Of a stretch of DNA of 64,000 nt, positions 1 through 8,955 are shown in pieces. Source of the DNA: Alphaproteobacteria bacterium. GTDB lineage: Bacteria; Pseudomonadota; Alphaproteobacteria; JAJUGE01. Below the pieces are notes generated by a model that did not search any database, was not told where the DNA came from, and worked only from the letters and a program-made list of their open reading frames with translations. Location of the stretch: positions 1 through 64,000 of the forward strand of contig JAJUGE010000007.1 in assembly GCA_029268305.1 (NCBI GenBank), written 5' to 3'. Position numbers and translations under genes: made by a program. Position 1 is the first letter of the stretch, and every line of letters begins with the position of its first letter.

Positions 1-428
1 CGGCGCTGCGGGAGACGGAGCGTCGTCGTGAGCGTCAGCAGGAGTACAATCGCGAGCACGGCATCACGCCGCAGTCCATCCGAAAGAACATCGCCGACAT
101 CCTTTCCAGCGTCTACGAGCGCGGCGATCACGTGACGGTCTCGACCGGACTCCACGAGGAGCAGGCCCTCCTCGGCCAGAACCTTCATGCCGTGATCGAC
201 GACCTCGAGAAGCGAATGCGTGCTGCTGCAGCCGATCTCGAGTTCGAGGAGGCAGCGCGTCTGAGGGACGAGATCAAGCGTCTGCAGGCGATGGACCTCG
301 GCGTAGCCGAAACCGCAGGCAGCAGCGCGGCGCGGCCTGCCGGCCGCGCATCGAGCGCGGTCCAGCAGATCGCTCAGGGTTACAAGGGAAAGCGCGGCCG
401 CGGGGCTCGTAAAGGCCGTAGCCGATAG
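1..428 (+). CDS. uvrB: UvrABC system protein B, C-terminal part
   Basis: This is the 3' end of the excinuclease subunit UvrB, the damage-verifying helicase-like component of nucleotide excision repair. The reading frame is open from base 3, so the gene begins upstream of the window. The visible part starts in the conserved region containing [13 protein letters not shown]. It ends with a UVR domain ([15 protein letters not shown]), which contacts UvrC, followed by a basic Gly/Arg/Lys-rich tail. Only about 142 residues are present and the ATPase motifs lie outside. The call rests on these conserved motifs. There is no sign of damage to the gene. Confidence 0.93.
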   Translation, partial: ALRETERRRERQQEYNREHGITPQSIRKNIADILSSVYERGDHVTVSTGLHEEQALLGQNLHAVIDDLEKRMRAAAADLEFEEAARLRDEIKRLQAMDLGVAETAGSSAARPAGRASSAVQQIAQGYKGKRGRGARKGRSR

Positions 429-532
429 GAGCCGGCGAGCCGCCGAGTGCCGCGGTTTCGCTGCTGTGCAGTTGGTCCCGCTGGGGTACCCTTCAATCGA
501 TCGAATGATCGTCGTCGTCTCCGGCGTGACGG

Positions 533-3100
533 GTGTGGGGCGCGGTGGGCCAACGCCGAAAACGGATCATACGGGCTAAGGCGCCGGTCGCGCCGAGACG
601 CAACCGCGCTCCGGCCGTGGTCCTCCTCTTAGGTCTGCTCGCTCTTCGCCTGCTCGATCCTCCGCTTGTGGAAGGTTTGCGCGAGATCGGATTCGATCTC
701 TACCGCCTGGTCGAACGCACCGACGAAGCGCCCCGGGAAAGCCGCGTCCTGACGGTGACGATCGATGAGCGGAGCCTCGCCCGCTACGGCCAGTGGCCCT
801 GGCCGCGTAATCTGCTCGCGCGGCTTCTGGACACCATAGCGCGAGGAGGGCCGAGCGCCCTCGGGTTGAACATTCTGCTGCCTGAGCCGGACCGAATGTC
901 GCCCGCACGGATCGTCGAACATCTCGACGGGCTGAGCGCGGAGGCTCGGGAGGAGATCCTGCGGTTCGGGTCGGCGGATGACGAATTGGCATCCGTCCTG
1001 GCCGACACTCCGAGCGTTCTCGCTATGGCCGTAACAGGCCAGTCGTCGCGGAGGCGGAATACCGACCACATCAGGCTGCATGAGATCGTGTTTGCCGGCG
1101 CCCGCACGGAGGTGGGGCTGCCGCAGTTCGGCGGTGTGGTTCGCAGTCTGCCACGGTTGACCAATGCTGCGGCCGGTGAGGGGATCGTCAACTTCGAGCT
1201 CGAGCGCGGGGCCGTTCGCCGCCTGCCTGCGGCAGTGCGGGTCGGATCGACGACGCTGCCTTCCCTGCCTCTCGAAATGCTCAAGGTAGGTCTCGGTGCC
1301 AGGCAGGTTCTCGTGCGCACCGGGCCCGCCGGGATCGAGGGGATCATCGTCGGTGGCCAGTCCCTGCCGACCGACGGATCGGGGAACTTCAGACCCCGCT
1401 TCACCGAACCGGCGGCGCGCTCACAACTATCGGCCTTGGCGGTACTCGCCGGAGAGGTGCCGCCGGAGGTCTTCCGGGACAAGTACGTGATCATCGGCGC
1501 TTCGGCGAGCGGGTTGGCAGAGCGATACACGGTACCGGGGGTCGGCAGATTGACCGGGCTCCAGCTGCATGCGCAGTTGCTCGACAACATCCTAAGCTCG
1601 CAGCTCCTGCAGCGACCCGCATGGTCGCCGATCCTCGAACTGACCCTGATGCTCGCTTCCGCGACAATCCTGATCCTTTGCTTGCCGATGGTGCGGCCGA
1701 TCGGGGAGATCGTCCTCCTGTTCGCCGTCACCGGCAGTTTGATAGCGGGCGGGCTGACGGCGTACTTCGCCGCGGGAATGCTCATCGACGTCGTTTGGGC
1801 GCTTGTTGCCTGCTTCGCCGCGTTTCTCGCCATCACCATTCTCCGCCGCGTCGCGGAGGAACGGGACGGGCGAGAGGTCTCGCGCCGTATGCAGATTCTC
1901 GAATCGACGCTGGACACGGTGCCGGTACCGGTCTTCGTGTCTTCCCTTTCCGACGACGCCATCCTCTATGCAAATGCATCGGCGCGGGAGAACCTGCAGA
2001 TCGGCGGGGGTGCCGGTGCGGGTGCCGAGATGTCGCAGGTTCTGCGCAATGGGGACGATTGGGAGCGTCTTCTCGGACGACTCCATATCGACGGGCGGGT
2101 CGACGGCTTCGAATCACCGGTCAACGGCGCGTCCGGCGATATCGTGGCGCTGCTCTCCGCGCGAAGGCTCGAGTATCAGGGACAGGACGCCGCCCTCGTC
2201 GCCTGCGTCGACATCAGCGACCGCAAGCGGATGGAGAACGCACTTCGTTTCTCCCGCGACGAGGCAGAGCGAGCGAGCAAGCGGCTGCGCGACACCCAGG
2301 CGGAGCTGGTGCAGGCCGAGAAGCTCGCCTCTCTCGGCGGTCTGGTCGCAGGCGTCGCGCATGAGATCGCCACCCCGGTAGGAATTGGACGGGCCGGCGC
2401 CACGCACATCGTGGAACAGATCCGCGAGCTTCGGGGGCTGTTCGACGAAGGCGAACTTCGCCGATCCCGCTTCGAGCGCTTTCTCGAGGGCCTCGAGGAG
2501 GCGGCCGATCTGGTGGCGTCCAACGTCCAGCGCGCGGCGAATCTCATCCAGGGGTTCAAACGCGTGGCGGTCGATCAGGCAAACGAGCAGCGCCAGGTCT
2601 TCGAGCTGAAGGGCTATCTCGACGACGTGATCAACAGCCTGCAGGCGGAGCTAAACCGTACCGGCAATCGGGTAGACGTGGACTGCCCGGAGGAGATCAC
2701 GCTGGACAGTTACCCGGGCGCGATCGCGCTGATCGTGACGAATTTCGTCATGAACGCGCTAGCGCATGCATTCGAACCCGGCAGCCCGGGAACCGTACGG
2801 TTCACCGCGCGATCAGACGGCGACGAGGTCGAGCTTCGCTGTTCCGACGACGGCAGAGGCATGCCGAGGGAGGTCATTTCGAGGGTTTACGATCCCTTCT
2901 TTACTACACGGCGCGGTCGCGGCGGTAGTGGGCTCGGTCTCTATTTGGTATTCAATAGTGTCACCAAGGTCCTCAGGGGGCGGATCGAGGTCGAGAGCGA
3001 GGAAGGCAAAGGGACGACTTTCGTCGTCCGTTTCCCGCGTGTCGTGCCCATGGAAGAGGCATCATCGGGCGCATTGTCGGTGGTGGGCATCGGGGGGTAA
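533..3100 (+). CDS. CHASE2-domain PAS sensor histidine kinase
   Basis: This is a membrane histidine kinase with an extracytoplasmic CHASE2 sensor. Order of parts: a hydrophobic segment near residues 27-43; a CHASE2 region at about 50-350 (VTIDERSLARYGQWPWPR is typical); three membrane segments at about 364-440; a PAS domain at about 450-565; a coiled coil; and a dimerisation domain with phospho-acceptor His610 in VAHEIATP. The HATPase domain has an N box (TNFVMNALAHA), DDGRGMP and SGLGLYLV. The GTG start at 533 lacks a good ribosome site, and GTG 545 is an alternative. The next gene starts 11 bases on and encodes a receiver-kinase, so a phosphorelay is likely. The signal sensed is unknown. 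Confidence 0.88.
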   Translation: MWGAVGQRRKRIIRAKAPVAPRRNRAPAVVLLLGLLALRLLDPPLVEGLREIGFDLYRLVERTDEAPRESRVLTVTIDERSLARYGQWPWPRNLLARLLDTIARGGPSALGLNILLPEPDRMSPARIVEHLDGLSAEAREEILRFGSADDELASVLADTPSVLAMAVTGQSSRRRNTDHIRLHEIVFAGARTEVGLPQFGGVVRSLPRLTNAAAGEGIVNFELERGAVRRLPAAVRVGSTTLPSLPLEMLKVGLGARQVLVRTGPAGIEGIIVGGQSLPTDGSGNFRPRFTEPAARSQLSALAVLAGEVPPEVFRDKYVIIGASASGLAERYTVPGVGRLTGLQLHAQLLDNILSSQLLQRPAWSPILELTLMLASATILILCLPMVRPIGEIVLLFAVTGSLIAGGLTAYFAAGMLIDVVWALVACFAAFLAITILRRVAEERDGREVSRRMQILESTLDTVPVPVFVSSLSDDAILYANASARENLQIGGGAGAGAEMSQVLRNGDDWERLLGRLHIDGRVDGFESPVNGASGDIVALLSARRLEYQGQDAALVACVDISDRKRMENALRFSRDEAERASKRLRDTQAELVQAEKLASLGGLVAGVAHEIATPVGIGRAGATHIVEQIRELRGLFDEGELRRSRFERFLEGLEEAADLVASNVQRAANLIQGFKRVAVDQANEQRQVFELKGYLDDVINSLQAELNRTGNRVDVDCPEEITLDSYPGAIALIVTNFVMNALAHAFEPGSPGTVRFTARSDGDEVELRCSDDGRGMPREVISRVYDPFFTTRRGRGGSGLGLYLVFNSVTKVLRGRIEVESEEGKGTTFVVRFPRVVPMEEASSGALSVVGIGG

Positions 3101-3111
3101 TCGAAGCGACC

Positions 3112-4389
3112 ATGATCTCGCCTCCGGAGGACGATCCGTTGCTGTTCCTCGAGGAGGACAGCGATCCGCCCGCGCCCGAGGAGCATGGGGCGGTCTGGCG
3201 CGTTCTCATCGTCGACGACGATCCGGGGATAGCCGCGGTGGCTCGGGTAATCCTGCGGGACCTCGTGTTTCTCGGCCGCGGTGTCGAGTTGCTTGCCGCC
3301 GGGTCGGCGGCCGAGGCCAAATCCATTCTTCTCCATCGGTCCGATATCGCGGTCGTGCTTCTGGATGTCGTCATGGAGAGCGAGGATGCGGGATTGGTGC
3401 TCGCTCGGGAGATCCGGGGCGAACTGGAGAACGCGGACATCCGGATCGTCCTGCTGACCGGGCAGCCGGGTCAGGCGCCCGAGCGGGAGGTCGTCCTCGG
3501 CTTCGACATCAACGACTACAAATCGAAGGCCGATCTGACGGCGCAGAAGCTCTTCACCACGGTGGTGGCTGCCCTCCGTACGTTCGCCGAGATCACCGGG
3601 CGCCGGCGCGCGGCCGAAGAGCTGAAAGCGGCACTGACGCGAGCCGAAGTGGCCGATCGTGCGAAAATGGAGTTCCTGGCCAATGTCAGCCACGAGCTTC
3701 GCACACCGCTCACCGCCATAATCGGCTTCTCCGATCTCATGCTGCGAGAGATTTTCGGCCCGGTTCAGCCGCGGAAATACGGCGAGTATCTCGCCGACAT
3801 CCATGCCAGCGGAGAGCACCTGCTGAACCTGGTCAACGAGATCCTGGACATGTCCAAGATCGAGGCCGGGAAAGCCACCCTCGAAGAGACCGACATCGAC
3901 GTGGCTGCGGTCGTGGACGAATGTCTGCGCATGCTGGAGCCGGAGGCGGTCCGAAAGCACCTCGCGCTGCATCGAGTCATTCCGCCCGCCCTGCCTCGGC
4001 TGAGGGCGGACACGCTGATGCTGAAGAAGATACTTCTCAACTTGCTGTTCAATGGCATCAAATTCACGCCGCCAGGAGCTGGAGGGGTGGAGGTGAGCGC
4101 GAGTCTCGGATCCGACGACAGCATGACCCTGATCGTCTCCGACAGCGGAATCGGCATACCGGCGAAGGATCTCGCGCGGGTGGTCGAGCCGTTCAGCACG
4201 GTAGACACCGCGCTGAGCGGCAACTACCAGGGGATCGGGCTCGGCCTCACGATCGCCACCCGGATGATGGAGCTGCATGGCGGGCGACTGACGATCGACA
4301 GCGTCCCGAGCGTCGGCACGCGGGCAAGCCTCCACTTCCCGCCGGAGCGCACCGTGCTGCCGGATCAGGTGAGCGGCTCTCGCTGCTGA
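3112..4389 (+). CDS. Soluble hybrid: N-terminal receiver plus histidine kinase
   Basis: This is a cytoplasmic two-component protein with no membrane segment. After an acidic Pro/Glu/Asp-rich leader there is a receiver domain (about 29-150) with the acidic cluster DDD at 35-37, phospho-acceptor Asp85 in LLDVVM and a lysine in YKSK. A histidine kinase follows, with His194 in NVSHELRTPL, N box LLFNGIKFTPPG, DSGIGIP and GIGLGLT. The receiver-first order suggests it takes phosphate from, or is gated by, another kinase. The CHASE2 kinase ending 11 bases upstream is the obvious partner. No DNA-binding output domain is present. Confidence 0.87.
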   Translation: MISPPEDDPLLFLEEDSDPPAPEEHGAVWRVLIVDDDPGIAAVARVILRDLVFLGRGVELLAAGSAAEAKSILLHRSDIAVVLLDVVMESEDAGLVLAREIRGELENADIRIVLLTGQPGQAPEREVVLGFDINDYKSKADLTAQKLFTTVVAALRTFAEITGRRRAAEELKAALTRAEVADRAKMEFLANVSHELRTPLTAIIGFSDLMLREIFGPVQPRKYGEYLADIHASGEHLLNLVNEILDMSKIEAGKATLEETDIDVAAVVDECLRMLEPEAVRKHLALHRVIPPALPRLRADTLMLKKILLNLLFNGIKFTPPGAGGVEVSASLGSDDSMTLIVSDSGIGIPAKDLARVVEPFSTVDTALSGNYQGIGLGLTIATRMMELHGGRLTIDSVPSVGTRASLHFPPERTVLPDQVSGSRC

Positions 4390-4407
4390 GTTCGGGGGAG
4401 GGAAAAG

Positions 4408-4899
4408 ATGCTCAGTCGGCTGATCTTCGAGCTCGTCTGTCGGTCGAAAGCGGCGGCGCCGTTTCTGATCATCGCGGCCGGATTTCAGCTGATGACCCCG
4501 CTCCCAGCGGACGCAGCCGACTGGATCGGACGCGTCAAGACACTGGAGGGGATCGTCTATGTCGAACGCGACGGCAGCCGGGAGATCTTGTCGGCAGGTG
4601 ACCGGGTGATGCTGGGAGACTGGCTGGAAACCGACGGCTCCGGTTCGGTGGGTATCGCGTTTCGCGACAACACCATAATCTCCATCGGCCCCCGCACCCG
4701 CCTCTTGCTGCGCGAGTACGCATTCGCCCCGGCCGACGACCAGCTCGGCTTCGCCCTGGATCTCGTTCGCGGTACTCTGCTGTACATATCGGGCATCATC
4801 GCCAAGCTGCTGCCTGATGCGGTCGAGGTCCGAACTCCAGCCTCGACGGTCGCGGTTCGAGGGACGCGGTTTCTGGCAGCGGTAGAGCCGGAATCCTGA
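4408..4899 (+). CDS. Secreted FecR-domain protein
   Basis: This 163-residue protein has a likely signal peptide (hydrophobic stretch ending near residue 36 at ADAADW) and one FecR domain, shown by VRTPASTVAVRGTRF near the C terminus and an early ligand-like segment (GDRVMLGDWLETDGSGSVGIAF). Classical FecR is a transmembrane anti-sigma regulator. This protein has no cytoplasmic anti-sigma part and no sigma gene beside it, so a periplasmic structural or ligand-binding role is more likely. It lies 18 bases after the receiver-kinase gene and 49 before an OmpA-like lipoprotein gene, which suggests one envelope-sensing operon. Confidence 0.85.
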   Translation: MLSRLIFELVCRSKAAAPFLIIAAGFQLMTPLPADAADWIGRVKTLEGIVYVERDGSREILSAGDRVMLGDWLETDGSGSVGIAFRDNTIISIGPRTRLLLREYAFAPADDQLGFALDLVRGTLLYISGIIAKLLPDAVEVRTPASTVAVRGTRFLAAVEPES

Positions 4900-4948
4900 A
4901 GGCGGCGATCTCGAGGTTTCGGCGACGATATCGGGCGCTGGGGGGACG

Positions 4949-5542
4949 ATGGTACGACGGATTGTGACGCTGTGCTTCGTTGCTGTCGCGGTCGCGGCCT
5001 GCGAGGCGAAGGAAACCTTCGTGCTCTTGCCCGACGAGGATGGTTCAGGCGCGATAGAGGTGCGTGGGGCCGGTTCCGAGCTGCTCGTCGATTCCGCCTG
5101 GAGCGCAGTTGCCGTGGACGACGAAGGGGTTCCGCGTCGGCCCCTGCTCGGCATGAGCCGGGCCGCCGTCGTAAGCCGGTTCTCGGCCGTGCTCGACCGA
5201 CAGCCGCGACCTCCACATACAGAAATCCTGCATTTCGAGACCGGAGCCGTGACGCTGACGGCGCCGGCACGGGCTCGTCTGGCCGACGTGGTCGTGATGA
5301 TCGACGACCGGAGCTATCCGGACGTCAGCGTCGTAGGGCATACGGATCGCGCCGGGGACCTGGCGCTGAACCTCGAGCTGTCGCGGCGTCGTGCCGAAGC
5401 GGTCCGGGACCTGCTGGTCTCCAGGGGCGTCGATCCCGAGGTCATCAGTGTGACGTCCCATGGTGAAAGTAATCCTCTAGTGCCGACAGAGGACGACGTG
5501 CCGGAGCCGCGGAACCGAAGGGTTGAAGTCATTGTTCGATAG
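4949..5542 (+). CDS. OmpA-family outer-membrane lipoprotein
   Basis: The N terminus has a lipoprotein signal with lipobox AVAAC (Cys18), so the protein is probably lipid-anchored. The C-terminal half is an OmpA-like peptidoglycan-binding domain: ILHFETGAVTL, GHTDRAGDLALNLELS, RRRAEAV and the ending RNRRVEVIV. It would tether the outer membrane to murein. It is the last gene of the CHASE2 kinase, receiver-kinase and FecR series and may supply the cell-wall-contacting part of that system. The family assignment is firm. The link to signalling is inferred from gene order. Confidence 0.88.
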   Translation: MVRRIVTLCFVAVAVAACEAKETFVLLPDEDGSGAIEVRGAGSELLVDSAWSAVAVDDEGVPRRPLLGMSRAAVVSRFSAVLDRQPRPPHTEILHFETGAVTLTAPARARLADVVVMIDDRSYPDVSVVGHTDRAGDLALNLELSRRRAEAVRDLLVSRGVDPEVISVTSHGESNPLVPTEDDVPEPRNRRVEVIVR

Positions 5543-5665
5543 AATGCGACAAGCGGTGGGTGGCACCGTCCGCTTCTCGCGTATGGCGGGTCCCTCCCGG
5601 ACAGGCTATTCTTCCTACACATGATCCGGCACGTACCGGGCAGTCTTTGAAACCAGCGGGGGCAG

Positions 5666-6895
5666 ATGCTCTATCAACTGCACGAGATGCAACACGCGGC
5701 CTGGGCGCCGGCGCGAATGATGGCCGAAGCCGCGCTTCAGTTTTACCGGCACCCGATGGTTCCGATCTCCTATACCGGCTATGGCAGGGCCATGGCGGCG
5801 GCCTGCGAGGTGTTCGAACGAGTTACCCGACGCCGTGGCAAACCGCAGTTCGGCCTGCACGAAACGCAGATCGACGGGCGAGCGGTCCGCGTCGAGGAAG
5901 AGGTGGTGCTGGCGCAGGATTTCTGCGACCTGGTGCATTTTCGGCGGGATGCGGCGCGCACTGATCCGAAGGTGCTGGTGGTCGCGCCGCTCTCCGGACA
6001 TTTCGCGACGCTGCTGCGCGATACGGTACGAGCGCTGCTGCCGGCGCATGATGTCTACATCACCGACTGGATCGATGCGCGCGACGTGCCGGCTCGCCTC
6101 GGCGGCTTCGACCTCGACGATTACATCGAATACGTCATCCGCTTCCTGAAGTTGCTCGGGCCGGAGACGCACGTTCTCGCCGTGTGTCAGCCCTCCGTGC
6201 CGGTATTGGCCGCGGTCTCGCTCCTCGCTGCCGCGGGCGACGAGACGCAGCCGGTCTCGATGACGCTCATGGGCGGCCCGATCGACACGCGCCAGAACCC
6301 GACGAAGGTAAACGAAGCGGCCGAATCGCGATCGATTGGCTGGTTCGAGAACCGGGTGATCGCCACGGTCCCCGCAAACTATCCCGGCTTCCTCCGCCGG
6401 GTTTACCCGGGATTCATCCAGCTCACCGGCTTCATGAGCATGAATCTCGACCGACACCTGGGCGCCCACATGCAGCTGTTCGAGCATCTGGTGCAGGGGG
6501 ATGGCGAGAGTGCGGAAGCCCACCGTCGGTTCTACGACGAGTACTTGTCGGTGATGGATCTGCCCGCCGAATACTACCTGCAGACGGTCGAAACGGTCTT
6601 CCAGAAGCACTCGTTGCCGAAGGGAGAGATGACATGGCGGGATCACCGGATCGAACCGTCGGCGATCCGGCACACGGCGCTGATGACGGTCGAGGGGGAA
6701 CTGGACGACATTTCGGGCGTGGGGCAGACGCGAGCCGCGCACGATCTGTGCACGGCAATTCCGGCGGAGCGTCGTAGGCACTATCTGCAGCAGGGCGTCG
6801 GTCACTACGGGATCTTCAACGGCCGACGTTGGCGCGGCGAGATCCTGCCGCGAGTAGCCGCCTTCATGCGGGAATGCGAGGTAGGCCGCGCCTGA
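5666..6895 (+). CDS. phaZ: Intracellular poly(3-hydroxybutyrate) depolymerase
   Basis: The 409-residue protein matches the intracellular PhaZ family that breaks down stored PHB granules. Its alpha/beta-hydrolase nucleophile is Cys174 in the box VCQPSVPVLA, as in the Ralstonia-type enzymes, rather than Ser. A late GHYGIFNG segment supplies the His. The N terminus (MLYQLHEMQHAAWAPARMM) is characteristic of the family, and the length is normal. It stands alone here, with no phaC or phasin gene in the window. A 123-base gap precedes it and the aldolase gene follows 96 bases later. Confidence 0.92.
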   Translation: MLYQLHEMQHAAWAPARMMAEAALQFYRHPMVPISYTGYGRAMAAACEVFERVTRRRGKPQFGLHETQIDGRAVRVEEEVVLAQDFCDLVHFRRDAARTDPKVLVVAPLSGHFATLLRDTVRALLPAHDVYITDWIDARDVPARLGGFDLDDYIEYVIRFLKLLGPETHVLAVCQPSVPVLAAVSLLAAAGDETQPVSMTLMGGPIDTRQNPTKVNEAAESRSIGWFENRVIATVPANYPGFLRRVYPGFIQLTGFMSMNLDRHLGAHMQLFEHLVQGDGESAEAHRRFYDEYLSVMDLPAEYYLQTVETVFQKHSLPKGEMTWRDHRIEPSAIRHTALMTVEGELDDISGVGQTRAAHDLCTAIPAERRRHYLQQGVGHYGIFNGRRWRGEILPRVAAFMRECEVGRA

Positions 6896-6991
6896 CCGCG
6901 GTTGGCAGGGCCCGAGTCGATTGTCGCTCGTGGCGCGGGGCGTTACTCTGCGCGCCACCGGGTGCACCCCGCTTATCGAGAGGAGATCGCC

Positions 6992-7906
6992 ATGACCGAC
7001 AGCAGCGCCCGCGGCGTCTATGTCGCCGCGCTCACGCCCATGAACGACGACCTCTCGCCGAACCATGCCGCGTTCGCTTCCCATTGTCGGTGGCTGCTTG
7101 CCAGCGGCGCGGATGGGCTGGCGGTGCTGGGGACCACTGGCGAGGCGAATTCGTTCAGCGTCGACGAGCGGCTGGCGCTACTGGACGCGCTCGGCGAAGC
7201 CGGCATTCCCGGCCGGGCGCTCCTGCCGGGCACGGGCACATGTGCCATCCCCGATACGGTGACACTTACGCGGAAGGCGCTCGAGCTCGGCGCGGCGGGC
7301 GTCGTGATGCTGCCACCCTTCTACTACAAAGGGGTTGGTGACGACGGGTTGTTCGCGGCCTATTCCGAGGTGATCGAGAGGGTCGGGGACGATCGGCTCC
7401 GGGTGTATTTCTATCATTTTCCCGCGCAATCGAACGTGCCGATCAGTCACGACCTGATCGAGCGGCTGCTGAAGGTCTACCCAACGGCGATCGCAGGCAT
7501 CAAGGACAGCTCCGGCGACCTCTCGAACATGCTGGCGATGTGCGAGCGGTTTCCGGGCTTCGGTGTGTTCGCCGGGTCTGAGCAGTTCCTGCTGCCGGTG
7601 CTGCGCGCCGGCGGCGCCGGTTGCATCTCGGCCACGGCCAATGTGACAGTGGCCGCCTGCGCCGAAATCTACCGGCAATGGCAGAAGGAACAAGCCGACC
7701 GGCTGCAGGAAGGGCTGACCGCGCAACGCCTCGCCATTCAGTCCCAGGCGCTAGTGCCGGCGCTGAAGCAGATCATGGCCCGGCATTCCGGCGACCAGAG
7801 CTGGATCAAGATCCGGCCGCCGTTGATGCCGCTTGCGGCTGAGCAGGCAAAGAGCCTTTTCGACGCGCTAGACGCGACCGGTTTCAGTCTGGCGCGGGCG
7901 GCTTAG
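6992..7906 (+). CDS. Dihydrodipicolinate synthase/N-acetylneuraminate lyase family aldolase
   Basis: This is a 304-residue class I aldolase of the DapA superfamily, which condenses or cleaves pyruvate-containing substrates through a Schiff base. Visible sites are GTTGEAN (carboxylate binding), Tyr141 in YFYHFP and Schiff-base Lys171 in GIKDSSGD. The start is ATG 6992, with GAGAGGAGAT just upstream, rather than an in-frame ATG 90 bases earlier. It stands next to a convergent TRAP binding-protein gene, so a catabolic role on an imported acid or sugar acid is more likely than lysine synthesis. The actual substrate cannot be told. Confidence 0.85.
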   Translation: MTDSSARGVYVAALTPMNDDLSPNHAAFASHCRWLLASGADGLAVLGTTGEANSFSVDERLALLDALGEAGIPGRALLPGTGTCAIPDTVTLTRKALELGAAGVVMLPPFYYKGVGDDGLFAAYSEVIERVGDDRLRVYFYHFPAQSNVPISHDLIERLLKVYPTAIAGIKDSSGDLSNMLAMCERFPGFGVFAGSEQFLLPVLRAGGAGCISATANVTVAACAEIYRQWQKEQADRLQEGLTAQRLAIQSQALVPALKQIMARHSGDQSWIKIRPPLMPLAAEQAKSLFDALDATGFSLARAA

Positions 7907-7926
7907 TACCCTTCCTGCCTGGCACG

Positions 7927-8955
7927 TCAGGAACCGGCCGTCTTCTTAGCTTCGGCCAGGACGAAATCGAGAAGTTCCTGGCCGGGGATCCCCTTGGCCG
8001 TTACGTCCCGTACCCACTCTTCCCAGACTGGTTGGGCCGCTGTCTCGCGGAAACTTTGCAATATTTCATCCGGGTAGACGATCCGTTCCAGCCCGGTCTG
8101 ATCGAACAGCGGGATCCACTTCTCGTCGGCTTCCTTGAACGCTTCGATCGACTTCTCATAGGAGATCGCCTTCGCTTCCTCGATGAGTTGCCGGTACTCG
8201 GCCGGCAATGCCTCGAAAGCGGCAACGTTGTGGAGCGTGAGGCAATGGTTCGTACCCGGCGCCATGTTGAACGTGTACCAGTCCGTCACTTCGTGGACCC
8301 GGTACGATCCATGGGCATAGCTGAACGGGAACGCGACGGCATCGAACATCCCTCGCTCGATCCCGGTGTAAACCTCCGGCGCCGGCACACTGGTCGGGAT
8401 CGCCCCGATCTTCTCCATTGCCTGGCCGGTTCCGCCGAGCGCGCGCACCCTCATTCCCTTCCAGCCTTCCAGCGTAGTGGGCGGCTTGCCTCTGCCGAGG
8501 AACTCTGATTGGGGCAGCAGATTGCGGAAGGTGATCTCAGCGCTCCAGCGGGCCGCCTCCTCCTTAACCGGGGCGAGTTGATAAAAGGCCTCGGAGACCT
8601 TCGCCTGTTGCTCTAGGCTGGTTATCGGCAGGAAGGGCAGGTCGAGAACCGTCATGGCGAGGTTCTTGCCCGGGTGATAGCCGCTGCAGATGTTCCCCAT
8701 CTCGAAGGCGCCGATCTTGAGCCCGTCCAGGTTCTCCTTCGCAGGGGAGATCGTCTCGCCGTAATGCACCTTGATGGTGAAGTTACCGCCGGATTTCTCT
8801 TCGACGTACTGCGACAGCACGTCCACGCAGACGGTGGCGGCCCGCGGGTTGCCCCAGGCGGACAGGTTCCATTCAATCGTCTCCGCCGCCATGGCGCTCG
8901 CCGCCAGAGCGGAAATCGCTAACGCAACCGATACACCTCCTATCGACTCTTTCAT
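7927..8955 (-). CDS. TRAP transporter solute-binding protein, DctP family
   Basis: This is a periplasmic binding protein (342 residues) with a signal peptide ending near AMAAET. The DctP-family features are YGETISPAKENLDGLKIG and GMRVRALGG, whose Arg usually clamps a substrate carboxylate. A strong GGAGGG precedes the ATG. No membrane subunits (DctQ, DctM) are in the window, so this is an orphan subunit. It resembles the second TRAP binding protein at 23655-24695 closely, sharing the WN-S-WGNPRA start, EKSGGN and YGET-SPAKEN. The ligand is unknown. It converges on the aldolase gene 20 bases away. Confidence 0.9.
   Translation of the reverse strand: MKESIGGVSVALAISALAASAMAAETIEWNLSAWGNPRAATVCVDVLSQYVEEKSGGNFTIKVHYGETISPAKENLDGLKIGAFEMGNICSGYHPGKNLAMTVLDLPFLPITSLEQQAKVSEAFYQLAPVKEEAARWSAEITFRNLLPQSEFLGRGKPPTTLEGWKGMRVRALGGTGQAMEKIGAIPTSVPAPEVYTGIERGMFDAVAFPFSYAHGSYRVHEVTDWYTFNMAPGTNHCLTLHNVAAFEALPAEYRQLIEEAKAISYEKSIEAFKEADEKWIPLFDQTGLERIVYPDEILQSFRETAAQPVWEEWVRDVTAKGIPGQELLDFVLAEAKKTAGS

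Noticed and set aside
784-1962. Long open frame on the minus strand (392 codons) inside the CHASE2 kinase gene
   Set aside because: It is antisense to a clear kinase gene, the product is Arg/Ser/Pro-rich without any domain, and such shadows are common in GC-rich DNA.
2941-5154. 737-codon minus-strand frame across three genes
   Set aside because: It is antisense to the receiver-kinase, FecR and OmpA genes. No recognisable domain and unlikely composition.
7912-7933. TTCCTG...CAGGAA hairpin between the convergent aldolase and TRAP genes
   Set aside because: Only six base pairs with a 10-base loop, overlapping the TRAP gene end and lacking a T-run; too weak to call a terminator.
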